Origin: Aeropyrum camini SY1 = JCM 12091
Lineage (GTDB): Archaea > Thermoproteota > Thermoprotei_A > Sulfolobales > Acidilobaceae
Direction: 5' to 3'
Length of the DNA: 64,000 nt
NCBI RefSeq assembly: GCF_000591035.1
Contig: NC_022521.1
Location: 124,001-188,000 of the forward strand
The notes below the pieces were generated by a model. That model was given only the letters and a program-made list of their open reading frames with translations, searched no databases and was not told the origin of the DNA. Below, in pieces: positions 22,713 to 32,108 of the stretch. The position numbers were made by a program, and so were the translations under genes. The number at the start of each line of letters is the position of its first letter. Within the stretch, counting starts at the first letter, position 1.

Positions 22713-24806
22713 GTGGCTGAGGAAATGTTAAGGGGGGAAGAGACGCTAGCCGTAGGGGAGAGATTCAAGACGTTCATTGAAAACTTTAGGACGGAGGAGG
22801 GTAAGCTCAAGTATGTGGAAGCCGTCAGGAGGATGATAAATTATGAGGAGACAAGCCTAGAGATAGAGTTCAAGGATCTCTACCGCTACGACCCCCTGCT
22901 CAGCGAAATCCTCCTAGAGAAGCCCAGCGAGTTCCTCAAGGAGGCGTCGGAGGCGCTTAAGGAGATTGTGGCGCAGGAGAGTCCCGAGTATGCACAGGGG
23001 AGGGTGTTCACCCCCCGGTTTACGGGGCTCTTCGACACGGTAAGGATTAGGGATGTGGGCAGTGATCACGTTGGCAAGCTCGTTCAGATCAACGGGATAG
23101 TGACCAGGATGCACCCCCGAGCCACCAGGATGATTAGAGCTAGATTCAGGCACGATAGATGTGGAGCCGAGTTCTGGTGGCCGCCTACGGAGGATGAGGT
23201 CCTGGGGGAGAGGGTTGAAAGGCCAAGCATATGCCCCGTCTGCGGTGAGGGCGGGGGTAAGTTCATCCTGGTTAGGGACAAGAGCCTATATATAGACTGG
23301 CAGAAGATCGTGGTTCAAGAGAGGCCGGAGGACGTGCCGGGCGGCCAGATTCCGAGGAGCCTGGAGGTCCATCTGAGCAGGGATCTGGTTGAGAGGGTTA
23401 GGCCGGGGGACAGGGTTAAGATAGTGGGTGTTGTGGGTCTCCAGTCGTTCTCGGCTTCAAGCACGCTCTACAGTCTCTACATGGAGGCGAACAGCATACT
23501 CCTCGAGGAGAAGATACTGGAGGAGGTGAGTATAACCCGTGAGGATGAGGAGAAGATACTGCAGCTAGCCCGAGACCCATGGATTAAGGAGAAGATAATA
23601 GCTAGCATAGCACCAACGATTTACGGCCACTGGGACCTGAAAGAGGCTATAGCACTACTCCTTTTCGGCGGTGTCCCCAAGCAGAGGCCCGACGGCACCA
23701 GGACGAGGGGCGACATACACGTGCTATTCGTGGGAGACCCTGGCGTGGCTAAGAGCCAGCTCCTGCAGAGCACGGCTCAGGTGGCGCCCCGCGTAGTCTA
23801 TACGACAGGGAAGGGTAGCACGGCCGCCGGCCTGACCGCAGCAGTTCTCAGGGACCCCCGTACGGGCGAGTACTTCCTCGAGGCGGGCGCGCTGGTCCTG
23901 GCCGACGGGGGTATAGCTGTTATTGACGAGTTCGACAAGATGTCCAAGGAGGATAGGGGCGTCATACACGAGGCTATGGAGCAGCAGACGGTTAGCATAG
24001 CCAAGGCGGGGATTAAAGCGACGCTCAGCGCCAGGGCAAGCATACTTGCCGCTGGCAACCCGAAGTTCGGCTACTACGACCCGGCCCGAAGCTTCGTGGA
24101 CAACGTGGACCTCCCAGCGCCGATAATCTCCAGGTTTGACCTGATATTCGTGGTTAGGGATGTGATAGAGAAGAGTAGGGACGAGATGCTGGCTAGCTAT
24201 GTCCTGGAAACCCACACTAACGTTGAGCTTTTCAAGCCCGAGATCGACCCTGAGCTGCTTAGGAAATACATTGCCTACGCTCGGAAACACGTTAAACCCA
24301 GGCTAACGCCCCAGGCTAAGAAGCTGTTGAAAGACTTCTACGTTGAGATGAGGAGCAGCGCCCTCCACCACTCGAGCCAAGAGGGGGCAAAGCCCGTGCC
24401 GATAACCACAAGGCAGCTTGAGGCCCTGATAAGGCTCACTGAAGCCCACGCCAGAATGTCGCTCAAGCAGGAGGCCACAGAGGAGGATGCCATAGCAGCC
24501 ATAAGGATAATGACCAGCGTCCTCCAGAGCATAGGCCTAGACCTTGAGACAGGGGAGATAGACATCGGTATAATAATGACGGGGGCTAGCTTCAGGTCGA
24601 GGAAGATTATGTCCGAGGTCCTCGACCTGATAAAGAGTGTAGTTGAGGAGGAGAAGGGAGGTCAGGGCTGTGTCAGGGCGTCGGAGATTGTGAAGAGGCT
24701 GGGGGAGAAGAATATCCCTGAGGAGAAGGTGAGAGACGCGATTGACAAGCTCTACAGGCAAGGCCTCATAATAGAGATTAGGACCGAGTGCTACAAGGCC
24801 GTCTAG
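22713..24806 (+). CDS. mcm: minichromosome maintenance helicase MCM
   Basis: A 697-residue MCM, the hexameric 3'-5' replicative helicase. The N-terminal region holds VQINGIVTRMHPR and a zinc site made of RHDRC...CPVC with few cysteines. The AAA+ core has Walker A GDPGVAKSQLL, Walker B AVIDEFDKM, sensor 1 AAGNPKFGYY and the arginine finger LISRF-type segment ISRFDLIFVV. The C-terminal ~80 residues look like the usual winged helix. GTG at 22713 follows GGTGAGGG and lies just after gins23. Co-expression with gins23 and hel308 fits roles at the replication fork. Confidence 0.95.
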   Translation: MAEEMLRGEETLAVGERFKTFIENFRTEEGKLKYVEAVRRMINYEETSLEIEFKDLYRYDPLLSEILLEKPSEFLKEASEALKEIVAQESPEYAQGRVFTPRFTGLFDTVRIRDVGSDHVGKLVQINGIVTRMHPRATRMIRARFRHDRCGAEFWWPPTEDEVLGERVERPSICPVCGEGGGKFILVRDKSLYIDWQKIVVQERPEDVPGGQIPRSLEVHLSRDLVERVRPGDRVKIVGVVGLQSFSASSTLYSLYMEANSILLEEKILEEVSITREDEEKILQLARDPWIKEKIIASIAPTIYGHWDLKEAIALLLFGGVPKQRPDGTRTRGDIHVLFVGDPGVAKSQLLQSTAQVAPRVVYTTGKGSTAAGLTAAVLRDPRTGEYFLEAGALVLADGGIAVIDEFDKMSKEDRGVIHEAMEQQTVSIAKAGIKATLSARASILAAGNPKFGYYDPARSFVDNVDLPAPIISRFDLIFVVRDVIEKSRDEMLASYVLETHTNVELFKPEIDPELLRKYIAYARKHVKPRLTPQAKKLLKDFYVEMRSSALHHSSQEGAKPVPITTRQLEALIRLTEAHARMSLKQEATEEDAIAAIRIMTSVLQSIGLDLETGEIDIGIIMTGASFRSRKIMSEVLDLIKSVVEEEKGGQGCVRASEIVKRLGEKNIPEEKVRDAIDKLYRQGLIIEIRTECYKAV

Positions 24807-24849
24807 AGGGCTCCAATAGGGATTTACAATTCCACGTGGGGTTGAGGCT

Positions 24850-27057
24850 TTGCCCACAGGCCTCTACGACATACCATCCTGGGCCACCAACGAGACCCGG
24901 AGCCTCGCAAAGCTCTCCGGAGTTGAGAAGCTCTTCGAGCCACAGTACATGGCCCTGGAGACTGGGGTTGAGAGGGGTGAGAACCTAGTAGTAGCTGCCC
25001 CGACAGGCTCGGGAAAGACGTTTATAGCGCTGGTAGCCATAGTAAATGGTCTAGCCCGCAGGGGGGGAAGGGCTTTCTACCTGGTGCCGCTGAAGAGCGT
25101 CGCGTACGAGAAGTACAGCTCCTTCTCCATCCTTGCCCGTATGGGCTTTAGGGTTAAGATCAGTGTAGGTGACTTCAGGGAGGGACCCCCAGAGGCCCCT
25201 GTTACCATAGCTACCTACGAAAAGTTCGACAGCCTCCTCAGAGTCTCCCCCAGTCTTGCTCGCGATGCCTCGGTTGTCGTCGTTGACGAGATCCACAACG
25301 TCTCGGACCCGAAGAGGGGGCCGATACTGGAGAGCATCGTATCCAGGATTCTCGCCAACACTGGGGAGACGCAGATCCTGGGTCTAAGCGCTACGGTGCC
25401 TAACGCGGGGGAGATCGCCGAGTGGATCGGGGGGAGGAGCGTCGAGTCGAGCTGGAGGCCCGTCCCCCTGAGGGAATACGTGTTCAAAGAATACAGACTA
25501 TATTCCCCTGGGGGCAGCTGGAGGGAGGTGCCCAGAGTCTACGGCCTCTACGACCTGGATCTTGCGGTCGAGACTGTGGAGGAGGGTGGGCAGGCCCTGG
25601 TTTTCACCTATTCCAGGCGAAGGGCAGTCACGCTGGCCAAGAGGGCCGCTAGGAAGCTCGGGAGGAGGCTGTCCAGCAGGGAGGCCAGGGAGTATGGTGC
25701 TGAGGCTTCTAGAGCCGAGGGTGCGCCCCGCTCGGTAGCCGATGAGCTTGCGTCCCTGATAGCTGCGGGCGTAGCCTACCACCACGCTGGCCTACCTCCG
25801 AGTCTCAGGAGGGCTGTGGAGGATGCCTTTAGAGCTGGGGCTGTGAGGGTGGTGTATAGCACGCCAACCCTTGCTGCCGGGGTTAACATGCCCGCGAGGC
25901 GCGTGATAATCGACAGCTACTACAGGTATGAGGCCGGGTTTAGAGAGCCCATTAGGGTGGCCGAGTATAAGCAGATGGCCGGGAGGGCCGGGAGGCCGGG
26001 TCTCGACGATTATGGTGAGGCCGTTATAGTTGCGGAGAGGATGGACAGGCCCGAGGACCTCATCGCTGGCTATATACAAGCTCCCCCAGAGAGGGTGGAG
26101 AGCAGGCTGGCGGGGCTGAGGGGTCTCAGACACTTCATACTCGGCATTATCGCCCCCGAGGGAGAGGTGGGGATCGAGAGTATAGAGAGAGTGGCGGGCC
26201 TGACCCTCTACAGCCGCCAGAGGGGGCTCCCCAGAGAGATTATAGCGAGGGCTATAGAGGATCTCTCCATCTGGGGTCTCGCTGAGGTGGAGGGGGACAG
26301 GGTTGCCGCTACTGGCCTTGGAAGGGAGGTGGCCGCAGTCTACCTCGACCCCGAGAGCGTTCCCATCTTCAAGCATGAGGCCAGGTACTTGAGCTTCGAC
26401 AACGAGTTCGATATACTCTACCTCATATCAACCATGCCGGACATGGTTAAGCTGGCCGCTACGAGGAGAGAGGAGGAAAAGCTTCTGGAGGCCATACTCG
26501 ACGCATCGCCCAGAATGCTCTCATCCGTGGACTGGCTGGGGCCCGAGGAGATGGCCGCCGTGAAGACGGCCGTCGTTCTCAAGCTCTGGATAGAGGAGGC
26601 TTCAGAGGATAGGATATACAGCGAGTGGGGGGTGCACACGGGAGACCTCCTAAACGTGGTGAGCACGGCTGAGTGGATAGCGGCGGGCCTCTCCAGAATA
26701 GCGCCCTATCTAGGCTTCAGCACCGAGGTTTCGCAAAACCTCTCAATAACCTCCCGGAGGATTAAGCACGGGGTGAAGCCGGAGCTACTCCCCCTAGTAA
26801 GCATCCCGGGCGTGGGTAGGGTTAGGGCTAGGATACTATTCAACGCAGGATACAAGAGCATACACGACCTGGCCACGGCTAGGGCCGAGGACCTCATGCG
26901 CCTACCACTGATAGGCCCCTCCACGGCTAGGCAGATACTAGAGTTCCTCGGCAGGGTTGATGAGGCCAGGTTGGCGGAGGCCCGGGAGACGCTGGCGAGG
27001 AAAGGGCTCCTAACCTACCTCGAGGGAGATGCCGTGGCTGGGGAGGAGGGAGAGTAG
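24850..27057 (+). CDS. hel308: Hel308/Hjm-type DNA helicase
   Basis: A 735-residue superfamily 2 Ski2-like helicase. Motif I is APTGSGKTFIAL, motif II VDEIHNVSD, motif III GLSATVPN, motif IV-VI include TPTLAAGVNMPARRVII and QMAGRAGRPG, and the C-terminal helix-hairpin-helix is SIPGVGRVRARILFNAGYKS (~650-670) with LIGPSTARQILEFLG. Hel308 unwinds lagging strands at blocked forks. TTG at 24850 is preceded by GGGGTTGAGG. It follows mcm by 43 bases, and its 3' end overlaps the convergent dehydrogenase-like gene by 48 bp. Confidence 0.9.
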   Translation: MPTGLYDIPSWATNETRSLAKLSGVEKLFEPQYMALETGVERGENLVVAAPTGSGKTFIALVAIVNGLARRGGRAFYLVPLKSVAYEKYSSFSILARMGFRVKISVGDFREGPPEAPVTIATYEKFDSLLRVSPSLARDASVVVVDEIHNVSDPKRGPILESIVSRILANTGETQILGLSATVPNAGEIAEWIGGRSVESSWRPVPLREYVFKEYRLYSPGGSWREVPRVYGLYDLDLAVETVEEGGQALVFTYSRRRAVTLAKRAARKLGRRLSSREAREYGAEASRAEGAPRSVADELASLIAAGVAYHHAGLPPSLRRAVEDAFRAGAVRVVYSTPTLAAGVNMPARRVIIDSYYRYEAGFREPIRVAEYKQMAGRAGRPGLDDYGEAVIVAERMDRPEDLIAGYIQAPPERVESRLAGLRGLRHFILGIIAPEGEVGIESIERVAGLTLYSRQRGLPREIIARAIEDLSIWGLAEVEGDRVAATGLGREVAAVYLDPESVPIFKHEARYLSFDNEFDILYLISTMPDMVKLAATRREEEKLLEAILDASPRMLSSVDWLGPEEMAAVKTAVVLKLWIEEASEDRIYSEWGVHTGDLLNVVSTAEWIAAGLSRIAPYLGFSTEVSQNLSITSRRIKHGVKPELLPLVSIPGVGRVRARILFNAGYKSIHDLATARAEDLMRLPLIGPSTARQILEFLGRVDEARLAEARETLARKGLLTYLEGDAVAGEEGE

Positions 27058-28125
27058 CCTATCCACTAGGCCTAGCTCGTACAGGTCCTCTGGGTATATA
27101 ATCCCCGGCTCTTCCTCCCATAGTCCCTCCGCCGCGAAAACCTCGGTAAACGCTGAGGCCGCCCCGCCCACCATCTTGGAGGACGCGCTCCAGCCTCCCC
27201 CATGCGTAAGTGAAGCCCTCGCCAGGGTTCTCCACACCCCACCCCTCAAAGCCTCCACAGTGAAGACCGCCGTGTCACCAGCATCGGGAGGATACCTCAG
27301 CTCCACCAGTTTTACCGCCATGTCGAAAGGCCTCACTATACAGCCCGAGACTTTTAGGGGCGTGCTATCAAGCAGCCCTAAACCCCTCATGGTCAGCACG
27401 ACCCTCAGGTGCCCCCTCCTCCTCAGGCTGCACTCCATAAGATCCCTGAAGAGGCTTCCCCTCCTCTGGATGAAGCCAGCCAGGCCCTGGCTAGGGAAAC
27501 ATTCGAGCGGGCCGTGCTCCGGATCGCGGTACTCCATCCAGTAGCTGGGGTCGAGCGGGTCGGCCTCCTTCTCCAGCCCATCCTGTATTAGCTTTGCTGG
27601 CGTCACATACTGCTCCAGCATCTCCTCAACCCTCCAGGTCGATGCATGGCTGAGGAGCTCGTCCTCCCTAGCGCCAAAACTGCCCACGTAGACCCGAGCA
27701 TAAGCCCCCCCTCCAGACCCAGCAGCCTCGCGGTAGAGGATCACGTTGGAGAGGCCAGGCGAGACTCCGACCTCGGTGAGCACGGGCGCCCTCACAAGCC
27801 CAGTCTCAAGGGAAAGGGGCTTTATAGAGGCGGCCACCACAGGTATGCCAGCTGATGACAGATGGGCCACGGTTCTCGAGGCTACCGAGTATGGTAGTGT
27901 TACAAGGGCCGCAACAACACGCTCACCACGCAGGTATTCACCAGCCTTCCTGCCCTCAACGTCGTAGAGCCGGGCATCTAGACCTAGGGACCTTGCCTTG
28001 GAAACCGCGTCGTTGCTAGCGTCGAGACCGAGTACATCGAAACCCCGGGACGCCAGGTTATAGGCAGCCCGTAAACCAACTCTACCCAAGCCTAGAACAG
28101 CTATCCTAACCAACTCCTGGAGCAA
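27010..28125 (-). CDS. saccharopine dehydrogenase-like NAD(P)-binding protein
   Basis: A 371-residue protein with an N-terminal Rossmann fold (IAVLGLGRVGLRAAYNLASRG, ASNDAVSKARSLGL) and a C-terminal domain that fits the saccharopine dehydrogenase family (VLTEVGVSPGLSNVIL is the usual GxxPGLsN block). The family includes reductases of amino acid metabolism and proteins of unknown role. TTG at 28125 is followed by a TTG at 28113 that sits next to CAGGAG; either could be the start. No neighbour points to a particular pathway. Confidence 0.65.
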   Translation of the reverse strand: MLQELVRIAVLGLGRVGLRAAYNLASRGFDVLGLDASNDAVSKARSLGLDARLYDVEGRKAGEYLRGERVVAALVTLPYSVASRTVAHLSSAGIPVVAASIKPLSLETGLVRAPVLTEVGVSPGLSNVILYREAAGSGGGAYARVYVGSFGAREDELLSHASTWRVEEMLEQYVTPAKLIQDGLEKEADPLDPSYWMEYRDPEHGPLECFPSQGLAGFIQRRGSLFRDLMECSLRRRGHLRVVLTMRGLGLLDSTPLKVSGCIVRPFDMAVKLVELRYPPDAGDTAVFTVEALRGGVWRTLARASLTHGGGWSASSKMVGGAASAFTEVFAAEGLWEEEPGIIYPEDLYELGLVDRLLSLLPSHGISLEVG

Positions 28126-28290
28126 CCCCCGGTGCAGCGGGGGGTGGAGGAGGGATATAGTGTTCCGGCTCTCCCCATCTTACAGTGTCGGGAGACTCTC
28201 TTCCTCTACACACCCCTCCTCCAAGCCCCATAGAACATACTAATATGCTAAGCAAGAGCCTTAAACAACAGCTAGGGGAAGAGGAGGTCC

Positions 28291-28339
28291 TCAGGCCTGG
28301 CCACTGTCTTCACAGATCTGCAAGGCTAGAACTCATCAT
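28291..28339 (-). ncRNA. candidate box C/D guide RNA
   Basis: On the minus strand the segment begins with ATGATGA (perfect C box), has CAGA and TGAAGA in the middle as possible D' and C' boxes, and ends with CTGA (D box), 49 nt in all. The two spacers that would act as guides are 12 nt each, in the usual range for archaeal methylation guides. It lies ~30 bases downstream of the stop of the small gene at 28371. The internal boxes are degenerate and part of the middle can fold as CTGT-GAAG-ACAG, so it is only a candidate. Confidence 0.4.
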
Positions 28340-28370
28340 CGGGCGCGTTGAGCCCCCTGAGGGCGGCAGG

Positions 28371-28634
28371 CTACTTCTCCACGGCCATCTCCTCTCTAAC
28401 ACCCTTCATCCTCGACATTGTCTTCCACTGGCTTGGCTCTATGCTGAGTATCCACGCCGGGATATTCTTGACGAACTCGTAAGCCTCCTCCCACGACTCA
28501 AGGCTCAGAGCGGCGGCCAGCTGGTCTAGCGACATCTCCGTAGTCCTGTACCTCCTCAGGATCTCCAGTATCTTCTCGTCAATAACTATCTCCTTATCCC
28601 CGACGCTAACCTTGAAAACCCCTTCCTCAGACAC
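28371..28634 (-). CDS. small helical protein, unknown
   Basis: An ~87-residue protein starting at GTG 28634 after GGTG (seven-base spacing), although the frame opens at 28700. Residues 10-60 (VGDKEIVIDEKILEILRRY and MSLDQLAAALSLESWEEAYEF) look like a small winged or helix-turn-helix domain preceded by a beta strand. A TTTAAT box near 28678 fits this start. The family is not recognised; a DNA- or RNA-binding role is only a guess from the fold pattern. Confidence 0.5.
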   Translation of the reverse strand: MSEEGVFKVSVGDKEIVIDEKILEILRRYRTTEMSLDQLAAALSLESWEEAYEFVKNIPAWILSIEPSQWKTMSRMKGVREEMAVEK

Positions 28635-28976
28635 TTTACACCTACACCCATGGAAACCAGAGGAGACGGTAGAGGCTATTAAACGTCTAGCACCCTGCAA
28701 GGCTCGGTTTAAACACGGCCGGCCATGAGGCTTCCCCTAAGCCCCTCACGGCCGTCTCCTCACGGCCAAGCCGCAGGGGGCTCGCACCCGCTGAAAGCTC
28801 CTCACCCCGGGGGAGTCTGACGCCCCCGGTTGGGCCACTGGCGGTTCGTTCATCTGCCCCCAACCAGTATGAAGTATTACCTATCCAGTTCTCTTCAGCC
28901 TTACCCGGTGTATGCTGCACTAGTCTCACAGGTTATATCCTCTGGCTTAGACGATTGTATGAAGGGGGTTATACTA
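28635..28976. other. 342-base GC-rich intergenic region with hairpins
   Basis: If the regulator starts at 28977, this gap holds no gene. It contains the box A pair TTTAAT (minus) and GGTTTAAACAC (near 28708, symmetric), then the hairpins GGCCGT/ACGGCC at 28750-28767 and CCGGGGG/CCCCCGG at 28807-28829. A TTATATCC box at 28933-28940 precedes the regulator. The folded 28730-28850 part could be a small RNA, but I could not match it to a known class. Confidence 0.35.
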
Positions 28977-29744
28977 TTGTCATATGGGCGTGGAAATTTG
29001 AAGGATAGCCCTGTCGACAGCGATTATGCATCGCGGCTTGTCGCCATAAGGATTGCCGGTGATATCATTTATAGTAGGGATTTCGGCGATGCCTTAAGGA
29101 AGTGGAGGGAGTATTTTGAGGTCAGCCAGAGCGAGATAGCGAGGGAGATGGGGGTCACGGCTAGCGTCATAAGCGATTATGAGAAGAGCCGGAGAACGCC
29201 TGGGGCGGCCTTCATTAAGAGGTTCGTGGACGCCTTGATATCGATCGATGCGAGGAGGGGATGGAAGAAGACTAAGGACCTGGCTATGCTTGCGGGCACC
29301 GTGCCAGGCGCCATAATTGACATGAGAGAGTTCGAGAAGCCCCTCACAGTCGGGCAGCTCAGCAGCGTCGTCGAGGGTGTTATACTCGGTTTTAAGGATA
29401 CCTCGAGAAACGTCTACGGCTACACACTGGTAGACAGTGTGAAGGCTATACTGAGCCTCTCCGGCCTCCAGTTCACCGTTCTATTCGGTCTGAACCCACA
29501 GAGGGCTATAGTATTCACTAAGTCGACAACAGGTAGAAGCCCGATGGTGGCTGTTAGAACCAGCCCCCTCAAGCCCGCCGTGGTCATAGTACACGGGCCG
29601 GGGCGGAACGTTGACCGGCTCGCTGTCGAGATTGCGAAGGCGGATAGGGTACCACTAGTTGTATCCCAGCTCGAGAGTGAGGAGGAGCTAGCCTCCAGGC
29701 TTAGAAGCCTAACGCTCCACGGTATGTTCACTCCTCACCCTTAA
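28977..29744 (+). CDS. XRE-type HTH regulator with C-terminal domain
   Basis: A ~255-residue archaeal regulator. The Cro/cI-type HTH is at ~40-95: ALRKWREYFEVSQSEIAREM followed by GVTASVISDYEKSRRTPGAA. The remaining ~150 residues form an alpha/beta domain (VVSQLESEEELASRLRSLTL near the end) shared by a group of archaeal regulators of unknown ligand. The frame opens at 28830, but TTG at 28977 has GGGGGT seven bases upstream and a TATA box 35-40 bases upstream. A second leaderless option is TTG at 28998 behind TTATACT. The stop overlaps the NAC gene by 17 bp. Confidence 0.7.
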   Translation: MSYGRGNLKDSPVDSDYASRLVAIRIAGDIIYSRDFGDALRKWREYFEVSQSEIAREMGVTASVISDYEKSRRTPGAAFIKRFVDALISIDARRGWKKTKDLAMLAGTVPGAIIDMREFEKPLTVGQLSSVVEGVILGFKDTSRNVYGYTLVDSVKAILSLSGLQFTVLFGLNPQRAIVFTKSTTGRSPMVAVRTSPLKPAVVIVHGPGRNVDRLAVEIAKADRVPLVVSQLESEEELASRLRSLTLHGMFTPHP

Positions 29745-30072
29745 GCCTCAGTATAGCCTCGGCTATGTCGCCGCCAGCCTCCTCTAACGCCTTCCTAGCC
29801 TCCTCCATGCTGACGCCAGCCTGCTCCGCTACGAGGGCCACATCCTCCTCCGTAATCTCCGGACCAGCCTCCTGGGTAGGCTTCTCGACAGCGTATTCGC
29901 CCACCAGGTAGACCATCGGGGGCTGGCCCTTAGCCCTCATAACTATGACTGTCGGAGAATGAAACACCATAACCTCGCCGCTCCCCAAGACTATTCTAGC
30001 CTCCTCTGCCGCCAGCTGCTCAACCTTTATCCCAAGCCTCCGCATCATCTTCTCCAGATCCCGAGGGTTCAC
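29728..30072 (-). CDS. nac: nascent polypeptide-associated complex protein (archaeal NAC)
   Basis: A ~114-residue NAC homologue that binds ribosomes and emerging chains as a homodimer. The NAC domain reads NPRDLEKMMRRLGIKVEQL, ARIVLGSGEVMVFHSPTVIV, and the C-terminal UBA domain is ITEEDVALVAEQAGVSMEEA followed by LEEAGGDIAEAILRL. GGTG six bases before the GTG at 30072 is the preferred start over the GTG at 30093. It converges on and slightly overlaps the upstream regulator. Confidence 0.9.
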   Translation of the reverse strand: MNPRDLEKMMRRLGIKVEQLAAEEARIVLGSGEVMVFHSPTVIVMRAKGQPPMVYLVGEYAVEKPTQEAGPEITEEDVALVAEQAGVSMEEARKALEEAGGDIAEAILRLKGEE

Positions 30073-30177
30073 CGGCAGCACCGGACTCCACACCAGCCTA
30101 TAGCCTTGGGGACAGGAGGGTTTAAACGCCGCCTCTGGCCGCGAAGCTTCTTAAGCTGTAGGTATTAGGATTGTGGG

Positions 30178-31428
30178 TTGGGGATGAAGAGTTCTTTGAC
30201 CGACGCTGGTGGAATGGGGAGGCTGAGCTACGCTGACCCCCGCCTTGCCGTATGGCTAGCCACGCTTCTAGTCGCCATGGCAGCCGGCCTACACGTGGCC
30301 CTCTCAGCCTATGACACCGCTAGCTTCTTCGACAGCGTGGAGCCTAGGTATGTGAGCGACGAGATCTACTACGTAGACACCGCCCGGAGGCTTCTGCAGA
30401 ACGTATTCCACGCCAACATTGATTACTACAGCTACAGCGGGAAAACCAGCGACAACTACTACAACGCCGAACACCCGCCCCTTGGCAAGTACATAATAGC
30501 CTTGTCCATGCTGCTATGCGGCGACCGCCCCCTATGCTGGAGGCTTCCCTCCGTGGTGGAGGCGGGGCTAATACCCGTCATACTCTGGGCTGGCCTCGCA
30601 CTAGCCTACAGAGGCCTGCTAGGCCCGATCGCGGGGGCGGCCGCCGCCCTCGCTGCGGCCTCAGACCCCGTGCTCAGGGTTATGGGGTCGGTGGCTATGC
30701 TCGACATACACCAAGCCTTCTTCACAGCCCTGGCGATAGCCCTGGTGGCGAATAGGAGGCTTATCCCTGCATTCACAGCCTCCGGACTAGCAGCCTCGGT
30801 TAAGATGAGTGGCGGCGCAGTGGTTATTGCAACAGCAACCATCGCAGCCTCCCAAACAGGGGGTGGCGTGGGGCGCAGGCTGGCCGTCTTCGCCGCTGGC
30901 CTTCTAATCGGGGCCTCCGTCTACCTCGCCCTATATGCGCCTCTAGTGCTCTACTTCGGCCCCCTCTGGGTTGTCGAGGAGACTATAAACGCGTTGAAGT
31001 GGCACACCACAAGCCGCCCGCCAGGACCTCCCGCTAGCACGGTGATAGGGTGGATAGTCAACAGCAACCCATTCTACCTCAGCCTGGAGGGCAGGATAAT
31101 GGCCGCCACTACGAACACCATAGTACACGCCACAGCACTGGGGTTCGCCGCCATAGCCATACTTGTTGAGTTGCTGGAGAAGGGGGGAAGGCCTAGATGG
31201 CCGGGCGTCGCCCACGTCTATATGTTCTTCATACTCCTCCTATACACTGGAGTATACCTCGCGGGTAACAGGACGCTCTACAGCTTCTACAGTGTCCAGC
31301 TGACTCCAATAGCAGCGGCCGTCATAGGAGAAGCTACCGCTGCTATGGCAGCTTGGAGATGCGGATGGTCTGGGTCGCGGACGGAAGGCTCCAAGCCTCA
31401 AGCCGATATACCCGAGGCTACTGCTTGA
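30178..31428 (+). CDS. dolichyl-phosphate-mannose-type glycosyltransferase (PMT/GT39-like)
   Basis: A 416-residue polytopic membrane protein. The first external loop carries the acidic SDEIYYVDTARRLL segment and NAEHPPLGKYIIAL (~98-111), the DE and EHPPLGK hallmarks of PMT-type transferases, followed by about nine more helices. Such enzymes move a sugar from a polyprenyl phosphate to proteins or glycans on the outer face. It is shorter than eukaryotic PMTs and lacks a MIR domain. TTG 30178 and ATG 30184 are both possible starts ~30 bases after a CTTAAG box. Confidence 0.7.
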   Translation: MGMKSSLTDAGGMGRLSYADPRLAVWLATLLVAMAAGLHVALSAYDTASFFDSVEPRYVSDEIYYVDTARRLLQNVFHANIDYYSYSGKTSDNYYNAEHPPLGKYIIALSMLLCGDRPLCWRLPSVVEAGLIPVILWAGLALAYRGLLGPIAGAAAALAAASDPVLRVMGSVAMLDIHQAFFTALAIALVANRRLIPAFTASGLAASVKMSGGAVVIATATIAASQTGGGVGRRLAVFAAGLLIGASVYLALYAPLVLYFGPLWVVEETINALKWHTTSRPPGPPASTVIGWIVNSNPFYLSLEGRIMAATTNTIVHATALGFAAIAILVELLEKGGRPRWPGVAHVYMFFILLLYTGVYLAGNRTLYSFYSVQLTPIAAAVIGEATAAMAAWRCGWSGSRTEGSKPQADIPEATA

Positions 31429-31517
31429 ACGGGGTTAGTCGCAGGGGCCTCCGTCCGGCGGGCTCGGCCCCTGTTTAAGTGGGTTGGGCGTTCCTGACTA
31501 GTTTCTGGTGGGTTTGT

Positions 31518-32108
31518 ATGAGTGGTGAGAACGGGAAGGGCTGCAGGCCTTCGCGGGACTTCCTTAGGTATATAGCGAACAGGGTTATAGCCCGTTACGC
31601 TGCGAAGCTGCCGTCGGGAGTTATAGAGGATATTAGGGATATGCTCGGCAGGGGCGAGGACAAGTACAGGTTCTCAATCTACGGTGGAGACCCGAGGAAC
31701 CTTGTCAAGTATTTCGAGAGCGAGGAGTGGCGTGACCTGGTTGAGTACGCCGTTAACACGGGGGCTTTGGGAATGCTGGTTGACATTCTCTCAGCCCTGT
31801 CAAGGGAGTATAGGAGTGAATGCACCGAGGTGGCAGAGGCTGCGGAAAGGGAGATGGAGAGGCTTAAGGCGGGGGAGGAGAAGCTTGGTAGGAGGGAGGA
31901 GCTGAGCTTGGAGAAGATCTACCGTATGCTCAGCCTTGCCGGCTATAGGGTTGAGGCTAAGGACGGCTCGCTTGAGGTTGATGAGGGGCTTATCAAGCTC
32001 GTTATAAGGATTGAAGGGCAGACTCTGGAGTACACTGTATGCAAGAGCGGCAGGTCTAAAACCCTCGAGGGGGTGCTCTCGAAGCTGAGTAAGATAAGAG
32101 AGCTCTAA
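31518..32108 (+). CDS. hypothetical protein, mostly helical
   Basis: A ~196-residue protein starting at ATG 31518 after GGTGGG; the frame opens at 31479. An N-terminal helical part (FLRYIANRVIARYAAKLPSG) is followed by a charged region and a C-terminal ~65-residue alpha/beta domain (LSLEKIYRMLSLAGYRVEAK, LVIRIEGQTLEYTVCKSG). No known family is recognised. The 3' end overlaps the convergent reductase gene by 53 bp, the longest such overlap in the window. Confidence 0.6.
   Translation: MSGENGKGCRPSRDFLRYIANRVIARYAAKLPSGVIEDIRDMLGRGEDKYRFSIYGGDPRNLVKYFESEEWRDLVEYAVNTGALGMLVDILSALSREYRSECTEVAEAAEREMERLKAGEEKLGRREELSLEKIYRMLSLAGYRVEAKDGSLEVDEGLIKLVIRIEGQTLEYTVCKSGRSKTLEGVLSKLSKIREL

Noticed and set aside
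28830-28976. Upstream part of the XRE regulator frame
   Set aside because: No ribosome-binding site at its starts, unlike family N-termini, and two TATA boxes lie inside it.
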